Source: Paenibacillus aceti (GTDB lineage Bacteria > Bacillota > Bacilli > Paenibacillales > Paenibacillaceae). From it: a DNA stretch of 64,000 nucleotides. Below, piece by piece: positions 55,318 to 63,286 of this stretch. The position numbers and the translations under genes were made by a program. The notes beneath the pieces were generated by a model, which did not search any database, had not been told where the DNA came from, and saw only the letters and a program-made list of their open reading frames with translations. Where the stretch lies: positions 830,771-894,770 of the forward strand of contig NZ_KZ987724.1 in assembly GCF_003614185.1 (NCBI RefSeq), in the 5' to 3' direction. The first letter of the stretch is position 1. Each line of letters begins with the position of its first letter.

Positions 55318-55578
55318 ATGGAAGTATTAAAAGTTTCAGCAAAGTCCAATCCTAACTCCGTTGCCGGTGCTCTAGCTGGAGTTCTTAGAGAGCGTGGTGC
55401 TGCTGAACTTCAGGCTATTGGAGCGGGTGCACTGAACCAGGCCATTAAAGCGGTAGCCATAGCCCGGGGATTCGTTGCGCCAAGCGGCGTAGATCTGATT
55501 TGCATTCCGGCTTTTACGGATATTGTGATTGATGGTGAGGATCGTACAGCGATCAAGCTGATTGTGGAACCTAGATAA
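55318..55578 (+). CDS. spoVS: Stage V sporulation protein S
   Basis: An 86-residue Alba-like protein needed for coat and cortex completion and linked to septation control. Highly conserved throughout: MEVLKVSAKSNPNSVAGALA, ELQAIGAGALNQAIKAVAIA, RGFVAPSGVDLICIPAFTDI. ATG 55318 follows GGGAGG. It has its own sigma-H-like promoter and a terminator. Confidence 0.98.
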   Translation: MEVLKVSAKSNPNSVAGALAGVLRERGAAELQAIGAGALNQAIKAVAIARGFVAPSGVDLICIPAFTDIVIDGEDRTAIKLIVEPR

Positions 55579-55600
55579 ACGGTTGATAGAGGTAGAAGTG

Positions 55601-55632
55601 AACCTGTTTACACTCAGTAGACAGGTTTTTTT
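55601..55632 (+). terminator. Terminator after spoVS
   Basis: AACCTGT-13 nt-ACAGGTT followed by TTTTT. Confidence 0.8.
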
Positions 55633-55726
55633 GCATTTTTTCAAAGAAGTGAATAAAGAAGCCGAATATGAATAAGTAAGATTTGAAATATACTGTTAAA
55701 ATAGTGTGATCGAGGAGGGGATGGGC

Positions 55727-56674
55727 TTGAAGATTGTTGACTTCCATTGTGATGTGCTCAGTAAAATACAGCTGAACCACCAGCTTGATTTTAAAAATGA
55801 TGATCGGCTTGATGTGAATCTGCGACGTATGGAGCAAGGTGGGGTTCAGCTTCAGTGCTTCGCAATATTCCTATCAGAGCGATTGGGGCCGCCGGGTATC
55901 GAACATATTATGGAGCAGCTCGACCTCTATCAGGAGCGTGTGGCTATCGAAGACATCGGGCTGGTCAAGAGCAGTGCGGACCTCGAGCGGGTCATAGCCA
56001 CGGGGGAGCGGGCCGGATTGCTCTCGATCGAGGGAGCGGATGGTCTGGAGGGGGATCTATTCTATTTACGGCTGTGCTATGAACGCGGAGTGCGCTTCCT
56101 CGGAATCACCTGGAATTATGCGAATTGGGCTGCAGATGGTGTGATGGAGCCGCGAAATGGCGGCTTCACGTGTAAAGGGCTTGAGCTGGTCCGTGCTTGT
56201 CATGAGCTGGGGATTATCCTCGATGTATCTCATTTATCGCATAAGGGCTTCTGGGAGCTTACAGAGCTCGCTGAGCGCGCACAGCGCCCTTTTATAGCTT
56301 CTCATTCTAATGCCTATCATATTTGCCCGCATGAACGGAATTTGCAGGATGAGCAAATACGAGCGATAATAGAGAACGGTGGCCGAATCGGAATCACCTT
56401 CGTACCTTGGTTTGTAAAAGACGGCCCAGCGGTATACAGCAAGGATCTTCTGCCGCATCTCGATCATATTTGCCAGCTTGGCGGCGGGGGGAATATTATG
56501 TTTGGCTCGGATTTCGATGGAATCGATACTCATCTTCATGATTTTCAGCATGCGGGGGAATATGAGCAATGGGTGGATACCCTTCTAAAATATTATCCAG
56601 AGGAGCTTATAAATGGGTGGTTGTCCGGGAACGCTCTTTCATTTTTGAGAAAATGGCTCCCAAAAGATGAGTAA
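55727..56674 (+). CDS. M19 (membrane/renal) dipeptidase
   Basis: A 315-residue zinc dipeptidase of family M19. Metal and substrate residues are visible in VDFHCDVLSK (HxD), LLSIEGADGLEGD (metal-bridging Glu), LDVSHLSHKGFWEL, FIASHSNAYHICPHERNL and MFGSDFDGID. Start is TTG 55727: GAGGAGGGG lies directly before the ATG at 55721, leaving no spacing, but is well placed for the TTG. Substrate may be peptidoglycan-derived or other dipeptides; not determinable here. This gene between spoVS and the oxidoreductase pair is seen in other Bacilli. Confidence 0.92.
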   Translation: MKIVDFHCDVLSKIQLNHQLDFKNDDRLDVNLRRMEQGGVQLQCFAIFLSERLGPPGIEHIMEQLDLYQERVAIEDIGLVKSSADLERVIATGERAGLLSIEGADGLEGDLFYLRLCYERGVRFLGITWNYANWAADGVMEPRNGGFTCKGLELVRACHELGIILDVSHLSHKGFWELTELAERAQRPFIASHSNAYHICPHERNLQDEQIRAIIENGGRIGITFVPWFVKDGPAVYSKDLLPHLDHICQLGGGGNIMFGSDFDGIDTHLHDFQHAGEYEQWVDTLLKYYPEELINGWLSGNALSFLRKWLPKDE

Positions 56675-56909
56675 GCGCTTTAATTAATCCAATTACGAGA
56701 TCGTTATGATCGAAAACAACTATATGAAAAAGGGTGGAAAACGCTTGCTTTTTACATGTCTTCGACATAAAATTGACATGACTCTGAAACAGAATGTTCA
56801 CAACTATCATGGAAATCTGTGACAGTTATTACGTTTTTCATTCTGTGAGTACATTTATTATTTTGTCTCTATGTTTTTATAGTGCGATACGATTAAAGGG
56901 GTGGCGATC

Positions 56910-58685
56910 TTGATTAGTCAATTGTCTTGGAAGATCGGTGGGCAGCAAGGTGAAGGGGTTGAAAGTACGGACCGGATTTTTTCGACAGCCTTGAATAGAC
57001 TGGGGTATTATTTGTACGGATACCGTCATTTTTCCTCGCGTATTAAAGGTGGTCATACGAACAACAAAATCCGGATTAGTACCAAGCCGATTCGAGCTAT
57101 TTCCGACGACTTGGACATCTTAGTCGCTTTTGACCAGGAAAGTATCGATCTGAACGCGCATGAGCTCTGCAGCGGCGGAGTAATTGTAGCGGATGCTAAA
57201 TTTAATCCGACGGTACCCGAAGGGGTCGATGCGAAGCTGTTCCCTGTTCCGATTACGAGCATTGCCGAGGAGCTGGGCACTTCGCTGATGAAGAACATGG
57301 TTGCTTCCGGGGCGTCTTGGGCTCTCCTGGGCTTGCCGCTGGAAGTGTTCAACAAGGCGGTGCAAGAGGAATTCGGCCGTAAGGGCCAGGCTATCGTTGA
57401 CAAGAATATCGAAGCGGTGAAGCGCGGCGCTGATTTTGTGCTTGAGCTTGCCGGAGGACCGCTGGATCAATTCAAGCTTGAGCCGGCGGATGGCAAGCAG
57501 AAGCTGTTCATGATCGGTAATGATGCGATTGGATTGGGTGCACTTGCGGCAGGCTGCCGAATTATGAGTGCTTATCCGATCACACCAGCTTCGGAAATTA
57601 TGGAATATTTGATTAAGAAATTGCCTAAGTTTGGTGGTACGGTGGTACAGACAGAGGACGAGATTGCAGCCATTACGATGGCCATCGGTTCGAATTATGC
57701 AGGCGTGCGTTCCATGACTGCCTCGGCGGGCCCAGGCTTATCGCTCATGATGGAGGCGATCGGACTTGCTGGAATGACCGAGACACCGGTAGTTATCGTC
57801 GATACGCAGCGCGGTGGACCTAGTACCGGGCTTCCGACGAAGCAGGAGCAGAGCGATATCAATGCATTGATCTACGGGACTCATGGTGAAATTCCGAAGA
57901 TCGTGATCTCGCCAAGCTCGATAGAAGAATGCTTCTACGATACGGTCGAGGCGTTCAACCTGGCTGAGAAGTACCAGGTACCTGTCATTGTAGCTACGGA
58001 TTTGCAATTGTCCTTGGGCAAGCAGTCCTGTGAAATGCTCGATTATAACAAGATTCAAATTGAACGCGGATATATTGTTAAGGATATTCCGGATCGTGAA
58101 GATAAGAGCATGTTCAATCGCTATGCGATTACGGAGAATGGTATTTCACCTCGGGTACTGCCTGGGGAGAAGAATGGCATTCACCATGTGACTGGCGTAG
58201 AGCATGATGAATCCGGACGGCCGTCAGAATCTACGGTCAACCGGAAGAGGATGATGGATAAGCGTCTTCGCAAGCTGGATGATCTGAAGATCACCAATCC
58301 GATTCATCTTCATGCTCCGCATACCGAACCTGATCTGTTGATCGTCGGTATGGGTTCAACGGGCGGCACAATCGATCAAGCTCGTCTGCGTCTGAATGGC
58401 GAAGGAATTACGTCAAACCATATGACCGTTCGTCAGCTTCACCCGTTCCCGACTGAGCTGATTATGGCAGAGATCAAGAAGGCTAAGAAAGTGCTTGTGT
58501 TCGAGAATAATGCGACCGGCCAATTAGCTAACTTGATGAAGCTGCACTGTGGTAACCATGATAAGATTCTGAATGCTCTTAAATATGATGGCAGTCCGTT
58601 CTTGCCTTCCGAAGTATTCGAAGAATGCGCAAAGGCCGCCGGCTATAAACCGCACGAGGAGTTGGTACAAAATGGCAACCTTTAA
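56910..58685 (+). CDS. korA: 2-oxoacid:acceptor oxidoreductase, alpha subunit
   Basis: A 591-residue fusion of the gamma domain (SWKIGGQQGEGVESTDRIFS, RIKGGHTNNKIRIS) and the alpha domain (GNDAIGLGALAAGCRIMSAYPITPASEIME, TEDEIAAITMAIGSNYAGVRS, TASAGPGLSLMMEAIG). With KorB it oxidises a 2-oxoacid (2-oxoglutarate or pyruvate) to acyl-CoA, reducing ferredoxin. Start is TTG 56910 behind AAAGGGGTGG; the GTG at 56901 lies inside that site. It overlaps korB by 14 bp. Upstream is a 226-bp gap with the imperfect inverted repeat TGTTCACA/TGTGACA. Substrate choice is inferred from family only. Confidence 0.92.
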   Translation: MISQLSWKIGGQQGEGVESTDRIFSTALNRLGYYLYGYRHFSSRIKGGHTNNKIRISTKPIRAISDDLDILVAFDQESIDLNAHELCSGGVIVADAKFNPTVPEGVDAKLFPVPITSIAEELGTSLMKNMVASGASWALLGLPLEVFNKAVQEEFGRKGQAIVDKNIEAVKRGADFVLELAGGPLDQFKLEPADGKQKLFMIGNDAIGLGALAAGCRIMSAYPITPASEIMEYLIKKLPKFGGTVVQTEDEIAAITMAIGSNYAGVRSMTASAGPGLSLMMEAIGLAGMTETPVVIVDTQRGGPSTGLPTKQEQSDINALIYGTHGEIPKIVISPSSIEECFYDTVEAFNLAEKYQVPVIVATDLQLSLGKQSCEMLDYNKIQIERGYIVKDIPDREDKSMFNRYAITENGISPRVLPGEKNGIHHVTGVEHDESGRPSESTVNRKRMMDKRLRKLDDLKITNPIHLHAPHTEPDLLIVGMGSTGGTIDQARLRLNGEGITSNHMTVRQLHPFPTELIMAEIKKAKKVLVFENNATGQLANLMKLHCGNHDKILNALKYDGSPFLPSEVFEECAKAAGYKPHEELVQNGNL

Positions 58686-59538
58686 GGAGTTCCGTAACAA
58701 TATCAAACCTAACTGGTGTCCAGGTTGTGGAGATTTTTCAGTGCAGGCCGCGATTCAGCGCGCTGCTGCGAACGTAGGGCTTGAGCCGGAGAACCTGGCC
58801 GTCATTTCCGGGATCGGCTGCTCCGGACGGATCTCGGGTTATATCAATGCTTATGGATTACACGGGATTCATGGGCGGGCGCTTCCAATCGCTCAGGGCG
58901 TGAAGCTGGCCAACCGCGACTTGACTGTAATCGCCTCCGGCGGCGACGGTGACGGCTTCGCGATCGGGATCGGTCATACGATCCATGCGATCCGTAGAAA
59001 TATTAATATCACGTATGTGGTGATGGATAACCAGATTTACGGATTGACGAAGGGGCAGACTTCACCGCGCAGCGGTGAGGGCTTCAAGACGAAGAGTACG
59101 CCAGAAGGCTCGATTGAATCGACGCTCTCCCCGCTTGAGCTAGCCATTTCAGCGGGTGCGACCTTTGTAGCCCAATCGTTCTCCAGTGATTTGAAGCAAC
59201 TCACTTCCCTGATTGAGCAAGGTATACAGCATGAAGGCTTCTCGTTAATCAACGTGTTCAGCCCGTGCGTAACCTTTAACAAGGTGAACACATACGATTG
59301 GTTCAAAGAACATATTACAAATCTTGATACGATGCCGGATTATGATCCAAGCAACCGCACGTTGGCAATGACGACGTTGATGGATACAGGCAGCATGATC
59401 ACTGGCCTAATCTATCAGAACAAGCAGAAGAAATGCTATGAGGATCTGATCCACGGCTTTAAGCCAGAGGCGCTTGTGAATCAATCGTTGGCGCTCAGTG
59501 AGACCGAGTTTGACAATCTTGTAGCAGAATTCAGATAA
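58672..59538 (+). CDS. korB: 2-oxoacid:acceptor oxidoreductase, beta subunit
   Basis: The thiamine-diphosphate subunit, 288 residues. PNWCPGCGDFSVQAAIQRA and SGIGCSGRISGYINAYGLHGIHGRA are typical; the cofactor motif is GDGDGFAIGIGHTIHAIRRN, followed by DNQIYGLTKGQTSPRS. ATG 58672 lies inside korA behind GAGGAG; longer in-frame starts are within korA and unsupported. A separate ferredoxin-like subunit is not nearby; two-subunit enzymes of this kind bind their own cluster. Confidence 0.94.
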   Translation: MATFKEFRNNIKPNWCPGCGDFSVQAAIQRAAANVGLEPENLAVISGIGCSGRISGYINAYGLHGIHGRALPIAQGVKLANRDLTVIASGGDGDGFAIGIGHTIHAIRRNINITYVVMDNQIYGLTKGQTSPRSGEGFKTKSTPEGSIESTLSPLELAISAGATFVAQSFSSDLKQLTSLIEQGIQHEGFSLINVFSPCVTFNKVNTYDWFKEHITNLDTMPDYDPSNRTLAMTTLMDTGSMITGLIYQNKQKKCYEDLIHGFKPEALVNQSLALSETEFDNLVAEFR

Positions 59539-59547
59539 TTCGCCCGA

Positions 59548-59586
59548 AAGATATCCCTTTGTGTGAGGGATATCTTTTTCTTTTTG
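59548..59586 (+). terminator. Terminator after korB
   Basis: A perfect 11-bp stem AAGATATCCCT-7 nt-AGGGATATCTT followed by TTTCTTTTT. Confidence 0.9.
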
Positions 59587-59663
59587 TACGGAAAGGTGTA
59601 TAATAAGGGGCGATGTAAAAACGTCACACCCGTGATAGAGAAAAAACGAGGAGTGTTTACAAA

Positions 59664-60236
59664 ATGAGCAAGACAGTACCTGTCGGCGTATCAGCACGTC
59701 ATATTCACTTAACTCAAGAACATATTGAAGCTTTGTTTGGACAAGGCTACCAGCTTACCGAGTTCAAGCCATTGTCCCAGCCTGGACAATTTGCATCTAA
59801 CGAAACGGTAGCAGTCATTGGACCAAAAGGCCAATTCGACAAAGTTCGTATTCTGGGACCTGCTCGTCCAGCATCCCAATTGGAAATTTCCCGTACCGAT
59901 TCCTTCGCAATCGGCGTTAAGGCTCCGGTTCGTGAATCGGGAAAAATAGACGGAACACCTGGCATTAAAGTGAAGGGTCCGGCTGGCGAAATCGAGCTTG
60001 AAGAAGGCGTTATCGTAGCTGCCCGCCATATTCACTTCCATACCTCCGATGCTGAGAAATGGGGCATCAAGGATAAGGATCTGCTGAAGGTTCGCTTCGG
60101 TGGCGAACGCGGTATGATCATGGAGAATGTTATCGCTCGTGTATCCGATAACTTCGCACTTGATATGCATATCGATACCGACGAAGCCAATGCTGCTGGC
60201 GCTAAGAATGGCGACACTGCAGAAATCGTAGAATAA
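59664..60236 (+). CDS. pduL: Phosphate propanoyltransferase PduL
   Basis: Phosphotransacylase that interconverts acyl-CoA and acyl-phosphate. The 190-residue protein has the two histidine motifs that bind zinc, VPVGVSARHIHLTQEHIEAL and VAARHIHFHTSDAEKWG, and GPARPASQLEISRTDSF. No microcompartment-targeting N-terminal extension is seen and no pdu or eut genes are nearby, so it is likely a housekeeping phosphate acyltransferase. ATG 59664 follows GAGGAGTG; a TATAAT lies at 59599-59604. Confidence 0.94.
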   Translation: MSKTVPVGVSARHIHLTQEHIEALFGQGYQLTEFKPLSQPGQFASNETVAVIGPKGQFDKVRILGPARPASQLEISRTDSFAIGVKAPVRESGKIDGTPGIKVKGPAGEIELEEGVIVAARHIHFHTSDAEKWGIKDKDLLKVRFGGERGMIMENVIARVSDNFALDMHIDTDEANAAGAKNGDTAEIVE

Positions 60237-60252
60237 TTAATCTTTATAAAAT

Positions 60253-60298
60253 AAAAAGGGTCTCCCGCGATCTTAGAAGATCGAAGGAGACCCTTTTT
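60253..60298. terminator. Bidirectional terminator between pduL and spoVAD
   Basis: AAAAAGGGTCTCC...GGAGACCCTTTTT with an inner GATCTT/AAGATC stem. A-run and T-run on both sides suit two convergent genes. Confidence 0.9.
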
Positions 60299-60309
60299 AA
60301 ATGCTAACA

Positions 60310-61317
60310 TTACTCGCTCTCAATCGCTACAGCGTGAGCGATACAGGGGATGCTCTCTCCTTGCTGGTAAGATAACGGGGAGAGCAGGGCGCCGGTGGCG
60401 ACGACGAGCAGGCGCTTCAATTCTCCACGCTTCATCCGGTTCAGCAGATGACCATAGGTCACGACAGCAGAGCAGGCGCAGCCGCTCGCTCCGGCCTGCA
60501 CATTCTGTTTATCATAGTTGTAGATCATCATGCCGCAGTCCTGGTACGTCGTCTGATCGATCGGGAAGTTATGGCGCTTGAACAGCTCGCCAGCGATTTC
60601 ATAGCCGACCTTGGACAGATCGCCGGTCACGATCAGATCATAGTAGGAAGGCTCGATCTGCAGATCGCGGAAATGTGCCTGAATCGTATCGACGGCGGCT
60701 GGCGCCATAGCCGCCCCCATGTTGAACGGATCGGTGATGCCCATATCGATAACACGTCCGATCGTTGCCGCAGTTACTCTAGGACCGCTGCCTTCCAGGG
60801 CCAGAACAGCAGAACCTGAGCCAGTCACCGTATATTGCGCGGTAGACGGCTTCTGTGAGCCGTACTCGGTTGGGTATCTGAATTGCTTCTCGGCACTGGC
60901 GTTGTGGCTGCAGGTTCCAGCCAGCGCATGCCTGGCCCCATTATAGTTCACGACATAGGCGGCGAGTGCAAGGCTCTCCATCGAGGTGGAGCAGGCTCCG
61001 AAGACGCCCAAATAAGGGATACTAAGCGTCCGGGCCGCAAAGCTGCTGCTTATGATCTGGTTCATTAAGTCGCCGCCAAAATAGAACTGAATCTGGTCCT
61101 TGGTCAGCCCGGCTTTCTCAATCGCTTTGCTCGCTGATTCTTCGAGCAAGCTTTTCTCCGCTTTTTCCCAGCTGTCCTGCCCTATATACATATCGCCATG
61201 AACGATGTCAAAATCATTGACTAACGGGCCCTGCCCCTCGAAGGGGCCGACGACCGTGGCTGTGCTGATGATCGCTGGTCTGTTCTCGAATACCCAGCTC
61301 TGATGGCCTTTAAGCAT
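60310..61317 (-). CDS. spoVAD: Stage V sporulation protein AD
   Basis: A thiolase-fold protein that binds dipicolinate for uptake during sporulation and release at germination. The 335-residue sequence shows GHQSWVFENRPAIISTATVVGPFEGQG-type N-terminus (residues 4-30), DMYIGQDSWEKAEK, the cysteine segment GVFGACSTSMESLALAAYVV and the end LSPLSYQQGESIPCIAHAVAIE. It follows spoVAC by 2 bp. spoVAE, normally next, is missing: pduL and a shared terminator come instead. Confidence 0.96.
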   Translation of the reverse strand: MLKGHQSWVFENRPAIISTATVVGPFEGQGPLVNDFDIVHGDMYIGQDSWEKAEKSLLEESASKAIEKAGLTKDQIQFYFGGDLMNQIISSSFAARTLSIPYLGVFGACSTSMESLALAAYVVNYNGARHALAGTCSHNASAEKQFRYPTEYGSQKPSTAQYTVTGSGSAVLALEGSGPRVTAATIGRVIDMGITDPFNMGAAMAPAAVDTIQAHFRDLQIEPSYYDLIVTGDLSKVGYEIAGELFKRHNFPIDQTTYQDCGMMIYNYDKQNVQAGASGCACSAVVTYGHLLNRMKRGELKRLLVVATGALLSPLSYQQGESIPCIAHAVAIESE

Positions 61318-61319
61318 AA

Positions 61320-61808
61320 TCAGTGACCTCCTCCAGCAAAATCAGGAATGAAGACGGCATAGAATAAACCGATGATAAAAGCGGCAAAGGTGCCGAATAC
61401 GATGACAGAGCCGGCAAGCTGGAACATGCCTGCGCCCACTCCAAGCACGATGCCTTCTGCCCGGTGCTCCAGGGCAGAGGAAGCCATCGAGTTGGCGAAT
61501 CCGGTCACCGGTACGGCTGTACCCGCTCCGGCCCATTGGGCGATTTTGTCATAGACGCCAAGACAGGTCAGAATGACCGAGATCAGCACCAGCACAGCAA
61601 CGGTCGGATTAGCGGCCGTTTTCTCGTCAAATCCTCCGAAGGCGATGAACGCCTGGCGGATACATTCGCCGATCAGACAGATCAGTCCTCCAGCGAGAAA
61701 GGCGCGTAGGCAATTTTTAAGTACCGGGCGCTTCGGCTCTTTCGATGAAGCGAGGCGCTGGTATTGCTGCTGTGTGGGTGTCAGCTTTTTATTTTTCTGC
61801 TTAGCCAT
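61320..61808 (-). CDS. spoVAC: Stage V sporulation protein AC
   Basis: A membrane protein of 162 residues with about four hydrophobic helices, part of the inner-membrane dipicolinate channel; B. subtilis SpoVAC acts as a mechanosensitive channel. Features: LTPTQQQYQRLASSKEPKRPVL, ECIRQAFIAFGGFDE and GSVIVFGTFAAFIIGLFY. The ATG at 61808 is used because AAGGAAG upstream is well spaced for it; the GTG at 61817 overlaps that site. Downstream of the DUF421 gene and probably co-transcribed with it. Confidence 0.94.
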   Translation of the reverse strand: MAKQKNKKLTPTQQQYQRLASSKEPKRPVLKNCLRAFLAGGLICLIGECIRQAFIAFGGFDEKTAANPTVAVLVLISVILTCLGVYDKIAQWAGAGTAVPVTGFANSMASSALEHRAEGIVLGVGAGMFQLAGSVIVFGTFAAFIIGLFYAVFIPDFAGGGH

Positions 61809-61827
61809 GTTTCGCACTTCCTTATTG

Positions 61828-62688
61828 TTATTGTATCAACAGCTGCCGGATATCATTAATCACGCGCTGTAACTGCTCAGAACAGGTTGTGTATATTTGC
61901 TTGCTCGTCTCGTTCTCAGTCGAGAGGGCGAACAGCTCCAGATCAGCCTCGCATTTCTTGAGCGTAGCCAGCAGCATAGGCTTCTCCTGTGGCTGCGGGA
62001 TCTGGATTTGATCATCATACAGGTCGATATAGAGCTGGCCGTAGCCGTCTACCTGTCCGACATAGACGTTGTCGAGAGATACGCCCTGCTTCTCCAGCTC
62101 GGTATTCAGCCATTGCCGGCTGAATCCGGCAGTCGCCAGCGGCTCGTCCATAATTTTGCCATCGAGGATCACAGCCTGCGGTTCGGATTCAGCCGGTATT
62201 TTGATGCCCAACTGAGCTGGCGTAATCGGTTGATATTCATCCTTCAGCAAGACGTTAACTTCTCCATCCGGCTCAATAACGGCGAATTGCACTTGGGACA
62301 GCTTGAAGATGCTCTTCTTGCGCAGCTGCTCCAAGAGTTCTTCATTGGTCAGCTTCTCTTTTTTCAGATTATCCTCAAGAATTTTGCCGTCTTTAATTAG
62401 AACGGTCCCCTTGCTGTCGATCCAGTCTCGCGATTTCTTGCTCTTCATCTGCAGGAACTCGATTCCAAAGGAGACGAGGAACCAGGTTGCCATGGCTACG
62501 AGGCCGATGTACCAGTCCTGCTCATGGTCAATGGACAGATACGCTGCTAAGTCCCCTATGGTGATCCCTGTAATATATTCGAAGAAGGTGAGCTGGGAGA
62601 GCTGCCTTTTCCCGAGCAGACGGGTCATGATGAAGAGCACTACAGCGGCGCTTAAGGTTCTGATGATTATTTCCAGCCATATGGGCAT
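61828..62688 (-). CDS. DUF421 (YetF-like) membrane protein with a C-terminal DUF1657-like domain
   Basis: A 286-residue protein. The N-terminus has about three transmembrane helices and the DUF421 signature (RLLGKRQLSQLTFFEYITGITIGDLAAYL), followed by a soluble YetF domain with IPAESEPQAVILDGKIMDEPL. The last ~50 residues (LLATLKKCEADLELFALSTENETSKQIYTTC) resemble the separate DUF1657 protein at 62863 (TLASLKSAQASLETFALST). Such genes accompany spoVAC and spoVAD in the spoVA2mob-type germination operons of Bacillus. The ATG has AAAGGAG upstream. Exact function is unknown. Confidence 0.9.
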   Translation of the reverse strand: MPIWLEIIIRTLSAAVVLFIMTRLLGKRQLSQLTFFEYITGITIGDLAAYLSIDHEQDWYIGLVAMATWFLVSFGIEFLQMKSKKSRDWIDSKGTVLIKDGKILEDNLKKEKLTNEELLEQLRKKSIFKLSQVQFAVIEPDGEVNVLLKDEYQPITPAQLGIKIPAESEPQAVILDGKIMDEPLATAGFSRQWLNTELEKQGVSLDNVYVGQVDGYGQLYIDLYDDQIQIPQPQEKPMLLATLKKCEADLELFALSTENETSKQIYTTCSEQLQRVINDIRQLLIQ

Positions 62689-62784
62689 AGCAAGAGGCTC
62701 CTTTCACCACATTGAAATGGACAGTTGTGTTAACCCAATTATGTGCAGCTGGCGTTATTTTACTAACACAATATATGGCAGGGA

Positions 62785-62813
62785 CATGTATGCATTATGA
62801 AGCTGGAATATGG
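62785..62813 (-). promoter_or_regulatory. Candidate sporulation promoter of the DUF421-spoVAC-spoVAD operon
   Basis: On the minus strand CCATATT, exactly 14 bp, CATACATG. This resembles a sigma-E promoter; sigma-G, expected for spoVA genes, was searched for by eye without a good match. The assignment is weak. Confidence 0.35.
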
Positions 62814-62862
62814 CAAAATTAATGCTTGTTCAAACTGACAATCGATTAAGGTGGTGAACAAA

Positions 62863-63069
62863 TTGACCGTCGCATCCCAAGTTAAGACAACTTTAGCTTC
62901 CTTAAAAAGCGCTCAGGCCAGCCTGGAAACATTCGCTCTGAGTACACAAAACCAGGAAGCCAAGCAAATGTTCACTAATGCTGCTGCGCAAACTCAGCAA
63001 ATCGTGGACCAGGTGCAAACCCGAGTGCAGCAATTGGAGCAGGAGGAGCCGCAATATAAAGGTTTTTAA
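62863..63069 (+). CDS. DUF1657 small protein
   Basis: A 68-residue helical protein, ASQVKTTLASLKSAQASLET and AKQMFTNAAAQTQQIVDQVQ, of the DUF1657 family, often linked with spoVA2mob-like germination operons. TTG 62863 is preferred to GTG 62851 or 62854, which fall within the AAGGTGGTG site. It is divergent from the DUF421 gene, whose C-terminus carries a related domain. Function unknown. Confidence 0.85.
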   Translation: MTVASQVKTTLASLKSAQASLETFALSTQNQEAKQMFTNAAAQTQQIVDQVQTRVQQLEQEEPQYKGF

Positions 63070-63087
63070 TAGTTCAAGGATGCAGAG

Positions 63088-63125
63088 AGAAGCTTCGTTC
63101 TTACAGGAACGAGGTTTCTTTTTTT
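63088..63125 (+). terminator. Terminator after the DUF1657 gene
   Basis: AGAAGCTTCGTTC-6 nt-GAACGAGGTTTCT, with two mismatched pairs, followed by TTTTTT. Confidence 0.8.
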
Positions 63126-63286
63126 GTGGATTTGCGCAGATTTTCTGCGGTTTAGGCGGGGCTATTTTACCAGAATCCAGGTGGATAAGCACTATAAATC
63201 ATGTTATAATTTAGTGTAATGCATTTTTACAAGGTTGCTGAACCGCTTGGGTACAAACATAGATTAAAAGGGAGTGAGCCGACACC

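Noticed and set aside
59795-59820. TCTAACGAAACGGTAGCAG inside pduL, resembling the box family
   Set aside because: It lies in a conserved coding stretch (ASNETVAVIG) and lacks the right half of the box; coincidence.
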